A DNA stretch of 64,000 nt, from NCBI GenBank assembly GCA_020205615.1, contig CM035164.1, positions 121,764,307 through 121,828,306 of the forward strand, given 5' to 3'. Both the position numbers and the translations under genes were made by a program. Every line of letters starts with the position of its first letter. The stretch's first letter is position 1. Shown in pieces: positions 58,550 to 64,000 of the stretch. A model generated the notes under the pieces. It was not told the DNA's origin. It worked only from the letters and a program-made list of their open reading frames with translations, and searched no databases. This DNA is from Panax quinquefolius (taxonomy: Eukaryota > Streptophyta > Magnoliopsida > Apiales > Araliaceae).

Positions 58550-59472
58550 TACTGTATAATCTATGAGTAAGTTTTTTACTTTTACATTTTTATTTTATTT
58601 CTTGTATATATTGCCATATTTTGGTAAATGAAGTTCATTTTTTAGGATAATTAAAAAAAAAAAAAAGTGAAATTCATTTTTGTCATGTCAGATTTCAAAT
58701 GAGAGAAGAAGTTGGTAATATTCTTTGTTTTTTTTTATTCTTTAATAGTTTTCATTTTTTTTTCTAATAGTTTTGTCATAATTTTTTTAAAAAAATTCAT
58801 ACATGTAAATGGACAATGTATGATTTAAATACATATTTAAGAAAGTGAATTCATTCGTTCTTACAAGTGTTTATTCGTTTATCAACGTTTGGAAAACATA
58901 GCGAAGAGACTTATTTATTTTACACAAAAAAGAATGAGACAAGAATTTGTTTTTCTCACCAAAATTTAGAGCTTTATTTAAGGTAATATGGTTGATTCAA
59001 TGGTGTCTGAACTGATGCCATGTTGGTTTACTTCTTCATGAGACTAACTAACAACTGTTATCTCTACTTAACGAGTAGATAACATTCATTATGAGTAGAG
59101 AGCAGAATAGGTGAATGGAAACCAAAGCAAGCAGCCTTCTTCAACAGCATAGAAACTAATAAGCTGTAAAAATACCAATCCAGGTATGTATCAAACGTGT
59201 AACAAAAGTTTCAATGTTCCACCGATTTGATTAAAGAAAGAAAAGGTTATAATACAAGTCTTTCGATAAATAGTGAAATACATGCATAAAACAGTCTTTG
59301 AGGAGTATGGTCTTTATAACCAAAACAAGTTAGCTTTAGTACCACTACACAAAATTGCTTGAGCAGATTAAAATAGCGCTGCTGCTGTTGCTGTTGCCCT
59401 ATGAAGGATGGAGGACTTCAAAAATCCAAAATACATTTACAGAGTTCTTCAAACAAATGTATTTACAACTAA
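58550..59472. other. Convergent intergenic space
   Basis: It contains the 3' UTR of the DUF620 gene (+) and, from roughly 59200 on, probably the 3' UTR of the EXA1-type gene (-). AT-rich, with T-runs. No additional gene or RNA seen. Confidence 0.5.
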
Positions 59473-62400
59473 CTAATCCTCCACATCCTGAATCTCTCCC
59501 ATCATGATCCTGTTGCTAACAACATTAAATCCTAAAACTGCTGGACTAACCTTCTTCCCTTTCTTGCCTTTCTTCTTACCTGGACCTGCTGCATTACCCT
59601 GGTTGGAGTCCCTAATATTACCATTGGCGGCCGAGGAATTCACATCTCCAGATCCATATCCTGTCACCTTTCGATCATTCCGGCCTTCCAAGGCAATTTC
59701 AAGGACATCCGCGGGTAAGAAGTCTCTGTAGTTGAGGAACTTGTCGATGAAATCGTGGTCAGGATCAAATGAGCCAAGGTTCTCTATCAGAAGAATTTCA
59801 GCTTCTGATCTAGATTGCTTCAAACAAAATTCCAGGAAACTTGTATCTGATAAATAAGGAGCAAAAATTAGCAATACCTCAAGCACAATCCAAGACTGGC
59901 ATTTTATATTTCTAAGCCTTCTCAAGGCAATTCGGGTGGGACAGGAAGAATCAAAAAAATATATATATACTTGTTTTTAATTGTAGGAAAAAGTGGTGGT
60001 ATGGTTGAAAGGCCGGATTTTTTCATCCTGGTCAGAAGACAAAAGAAAACAAACATACTAATTTTACACAGAACTGGGAACTTTGTGTTTGGGTTAATCC
60101 ACTTCATAAGAAATATGTATTCCCCAAGTTGGCAACAAACAGTATTTATGCCTATCATTCTGTACATAAAGTAATACTTATCAATCACCAGTTCCACATA
60201 TTCATGCAAGGCTTCCAAAATAATGAACAGATAGCAACAGCCGTAAACAAATAGTACTGCAGCAGTAAGATGTACCTTTTGTCCCGATAAGTCTGACACA
60301 CTCACTTTCACACCAATCTCTGAAGTCCATAGCCTCTGCAAAATTAGATAAGAAAGGTTGGATCAAGTTCACAGTCCTGAATGTCGGTTACCAAGTTTAA
60401 AGTTGCTTACCCGATTGCTTAGACACTGCATCTTTTTTCCCCTTCAGGAAAGAGTGAGCAGAGGCAGGTGATGCAGACTCAGCAGGTCTGCCACTCATGG
60501 ATTTCTGTCTGCTCACTGACCCACTTGAAGTTCCTTTTACAGGAGTACTCTTCCCCCAACTTCCCTGGTTTGCAAGCCGAGGAAAATCTGACCTGCAGAC
60601 AGGATGGACAAATTTTAAATTTATCTTTCATTCTTTATCAAATAGTAATATCAACTGGAAAAAACGCAAATAAAATATCACCTAATAATAATGAACTTCA
60701 GAGTTAAGAACCACATATAAATCTACAAGAATAATTTATGTTATCTTGGCAGGAGATGACCCAGAAGCAGGCCATGAAGAACCAGTCCCACGGGAAGCCT
60801 GAGTTGGAACTGATTTCTGAGGAATTGGCATCGTACACTATGTTTTAACGAGTGAAATGCAAATGCACGCATCAAATCAACAAGACTCAAGCTACTCAAT
60901 TCAGATCCATTTATAGGAAAAATATAAAGGAGCACAAAAATAATAATTCTGCACATACTCCCATCATCAGACGGTTTACATGGAGTTGTTAATCCATGTT
61001 GGTTTGTAATTTATGAAATTTGGCCAAAAGTAGTTTCAAGTATAGAGTTAAATAAGTAAACCTTCAATGGAAACTCGCATAAAACCTTTCAAGGATTATA
61101 AGCAAAAAATGCTACTATAAATATGTGCAGCTAAGAATAGCCTAGGCCACCGCGAATTAGGGGCTTCCTTCCCCCTATTGGCTAGATCATTATAGGCCTG
61201 CCCGAGGCCCGAGGCCCGATGCATTATCCCCGGTTATGAGGGAGGCTCTTTTCACATATTTATGTAGATGAGGCCCTTACATGCATATAACTCTATAACA
61301 GTAAACTTTTTTCTGTATCCAGCTCAAGGCCGTTACGTAGTTCTACCATTTCTCACCCAAATGAGATCGTTCTTTAATCTAATTGATTATTAGATTGTAA
61401 ATCCGAAAGTGTCCACAAATATATACATATTTAATAACAAAATATGTGCCAAATCACCCCACACACGAATCCCCATCTTTTATGGTATGGCCAATTGTCG
61501 TACCCCATATGAAACACCCGTATCCCCACACCTATATCCATGCACCTTAGGTGCAAGAGACTAACAAATAACAAAGAAAAGCACAATTCATCATCAGCTC
61601 GCAAGAGTCACTCTCACAAAAATAGGAACAGGAAAAAGCAGAAAAAAATATACAAAAGGTAATCAACGCAGCTTATGCAACTACACCCCTATTTGTAAAA
61701 CCATTCATTGAAGAATAAAATAAAAGGAAAAGGTGTCATATATTGAAGAAAAAGGCGACAAAATTAATAAAAAGAAACGAGATCGGAAACGGGAATGAAA
61801 AATCAACCATCAACAATGTAAAAGAGAGAAATGATCATACTGCTTTGATTCTTGCTTTGGTTGATCTAGTGGACCCCAAAAGAAATCATCATCTACTTTA
61901 GTCTTTCTATGAGATGGATCTTGGGAAATAATCTGAATTGGAGATGCAATCTTGGCAGGAGATGACCCAGAAGCCGACCATGAAGAACCAGTCCCACGGG
62001 AAGCCTGAGTTGGAACTGATTTCTGAGGAATTGGCATCGGGTTTGGGAGCATGCTAGAAGAAACCTTTTTACCTTGTTCCTTCAGAATGTCCCTAAGCGA
62101 AGTGGGTTTAGGAAGCTTCCCTGAGTCAGAAGACCATGCTGGAGCAGGGGAAGAGTTTGCAGTCTCCCCCTTCCACAAGACAAAATCTCCTAAAGAAGGT
62201 CCGGATGGGACAACTTGTAAAACTTCCTTCTCCTGCTGTACAAGACGAGAACTTTTGCCTTTTTCAACGGGACTTGAACCAAAAGACGCATCAGCTGAAG
62301 CACCAGGTGCCAAGATTCTAGCTCCAGAATTCTTACCTTTTGCAGACTTTTTTCGATTCTTTTTAGTGTCTTTAGCTTCAATGAAGTTGTCATCATCAAT

Positions 62401-64000
62401 TGAATCATATTCAGAGCTTTTAACTGGTAATGGAGTCCGATTCGATATACTATCAAGAACCTCAACCGCTCTTTCACTAGGCTTCGCAAAATCTTCAGCC
62501 AAGAGATCGTGTAATTGACTCTTCTTGCTCTTTTGACTTACAGAACCCATAGTGTCCCCCATCTGTAACTCTGTACTACCTTCATCTTGTTGAATTTCCC
62601 TAAATGATTTATTATCTGAACTAGCAACAACCCCAGCCCATGGATTAGGACTTGAAAAACTTGTGGAGCCTAGAGATGGGGAGATATCAGAAACAGCCAT
62701 TTCTGTCTGTGATCTTCTCTGTTCTTCTTGTTGAATTTCCAAAAGAGACTTTGGTTTAAAACCAGGAGCAGGTTTCCAAGCACGTTGTCCACCGTGTACT
62801 TGTGCGTTAAGCGGAGAGATGAGGCCCACCTGCCCTGATCCACTCTTTGCCTCCACAATTTCACCATCTTCCACAAAACCAAGTACAGGCAATGAGATTT
62901 TACCTTGTTGAAGATCCACAATCTCACCGGTCACCACATCAGATCTGCTCTCTTGTGTTTCTTGAAGAGATGCTCCATAATGAATTTCTGCCGGAGAAAT
63001 GTTTGTCCCGGATTTTAAATTAACATCAATATTATTTTTCCCTTCCAACTCAGACTGTTTTGATTGCTTTGTTTTAGATGGTCCCTTTGCTGGGTCAGAG
63101 GATTGTGCCTTAGAAGACTTCTGCCTCTTTGACTTCTTCTCAGAACCTTTTTTTACCTCTCGGGCTTCAACATTTTTTACTTCTTTCACAACAGACGAGT
63201 CATTTACTGGTTCCCTTCCAGTCTGAGGATCCGTGACCACCTTCGCTGGTGGGACATTCAAATCATTTACTTGTTCGAGCACCAGAACCTCATTCTTTCC
63301 AGTTGGCACAGTGACAGGTCCTCCAAGTTGCTCTGAGGGCATATAACTTGTAGCAGCCTCAGATGTTGTAATTAAGACAGGTTCCTCAGTTCCCACATTG
63401 TGTTGCAACACCTGCGCCTGCGGATATTTATCCACTAATTGTGACATAGGTAACTTAGTAACCCCTGCTGACGCTGATAAAGAAACCTTAGGTTGAATTT
63501 CATCACTTCGTTCGGGCAAGTTAGCACCACAACTCTTTTGATGCATAGCACTCCCAAACATTTCATTGGGCAAATGTATAGAAGAGACTTCAGAACCTAC
63601 AACAATGCTTGTATCCTGAGAGACACTTGGAGTCAAATTTGCTAAGTTGGAAACAAGTTCATCTTGCATATTGGGGACTTGAACCTGCGACCCAGTCCGC
63701 AACAACTCATGTGATGTTTGAAACCGAAGATGGCCCATTGAAGCATTCTCACCTAGCAAACCAGCAGCCTGTAACTGTCCATGAGATCCTTCACCAAAGC
63801 GCTGGTGAGATTGGTGTTCTGACAGTACCTGAGAAAGTAACTGTTGTTGTTGCCTCAATAGCTGTTGCTGCTCCTCCTGCTTCTGATGCTGCTTAAGCAG
63901 CAAAAGTTTATCTAACACTGAAAGCTGCTGCGAGGGAACTGGAGCCTGGGATTGTAACTGCAACAAGTATTGCTGTTGCAACAAACTTAATAGTTGGGGA
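59473..64000 (-). CDS. EXA1: EXA1-type GYF-domain protein, C-terminal 924 aa (partial)
   Basis: Minus-strand exons are 61841 to beyond 64000, 60411-60592, 60276-60335 and 59473-59846. The GT-AG junctions restore KQ|SDFPRLANQGSWGK, then EAMDFRDWCESECVRLIGTK and TSFLEFCLKQSRSEAEILLI. The visible protein starts in a Gln/Leu-rich stretch (LLLLKQHQKQEEQQQLLRQQ) and continues with Lys/Ser-rich and GEIVDLQQGK segments. A conserved RAWKPAPGFKPKSLLEIQQE is followed by GPSLGDFVLWKGE and SLRDILKEQGKK. It ends with GKKKGKKGKKVSPAVLGF, then NVVSNRIMMGEIQDVED. These match Arabidopsis EXA1 (also PSIG1), a GYF-domain translational regulator linked to potexvirus susceptibility and control of immune receptor levels. 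The GYF domain and eIF4E-binding motif lie before the window edge. The long first visible exon has no ATG here because it continues off-window. Confidence 0.92.
60743..60833 (-). repeat. Near-identical copy of an EXA1 exon segment inside its own intron
   Basis: These 91 bp equal 61949-62039 of the upstream coding exon with two mismatches (CAGGCC versus CCGACC). They lie in the intron 60593-61840 in the same orientation as the exon. The segment corresponds to MPIPQKSVPTQASRGTGSSW and the residues after it. There is no good acceptor or donor at its edges, so it is probably not an exon. Confidence 0.9.

Noticed and set aside
59922..60341. Minus frame of 139 aa overlapping the EXA1-type gene
   Set aside because: Only its first residues coincide with the real 60276-60335 exon region and in another frame. 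The rest is intron.
60743..60833. Extra exon of the EXA1-type gene
   Set aside because: On the minus strand there is no proper AG directly before it nor GT directly after it, and the neighbouring exons already join in frame without it.
1..64000. tRNA, rRNA or other structural RNA genes
   Set aside because: No tRNA B-box and cloverleaf, rRNA or snRNA signature was recognised. The TGGTATC words at 4804 and 54917 are retrotransposon primer binding sites, not tRNA genes.

Overview
The window is nuclear DNA of a flowering plant, most likely a eudicot. The evidence is AT-rich sequence, spliced genes with GT-AG introns, plant-only protein families (OVATE, DUF620, an EXA1-type GYF protein) and Tekay/Del-type Ty3/Gypsy retrotransposons. 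I cannot name the species.

Bases 1-43278 are almost entirely one nest of related Ty3/Gypsy elements with very long LTRs (about 2.4-2.5 kb, one of 4.2 kb). Target-site duplications (TSDs) readable in the sequence give the order. An outer minus-strand LTR (398-2293, resuming 42649-43278, possible TSD CTAAC/TTAAC) was split by minus element 4 (2294-42643, TSD AAACT). The left LTR of element 4 was split by plus element 1 (2321-22504, TSD TACAT), and its right LTR by minus element 3 (32932-42290, TSD TCAAT). The gag of element 1 was invaded by further minus-strand copies (LTR C at 5518, element 2 at 7811). Element 2 was hit by a plus-strand solo LTR (11830-16069, TSD AGAAC). All reading frames are broken. 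Element 1 is the only copy with recognisable protease, reverse transcriptase, RNase H, integrase and chromodomain in order. Element 3 keeps only gag and protease pieces.

The LTRs carry several tandem arrays. Two consist of short hairpin units downstream of the TATA box. Others lie in U3 and differ between elements. Many differences between paired LTRs are small indels at CG, CAG/CTG and CCGG-like spots, so base-calling error at methylated sites is a serious alternative to real decay.

Bases 43279-46400 are AT-rich with microsatellites, a 33-bp minisatellite and a possible remnant of another LTR family.

Bases 46400-64000 are a normal gene island. It holds (1) a six-exon plus-strand gene for an unrecognised basic, repeat-containing protein of about 909 aa; (2) a single-exon minus-strand OVATE family protein; (3) a three-exon plus-strand DUF620 protein of 375 aa; and (4) the C-terminal 924 aa of an EXA1/GYF-domain protein on the minus strand, running off the right edge. 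Genes 1 and 2 converge, as do genes 3 and 4. A 640-bp TRIM element with a perfect TSD sits between genes 2 and 3. I see no functional link between the four genes beyond adjacency.
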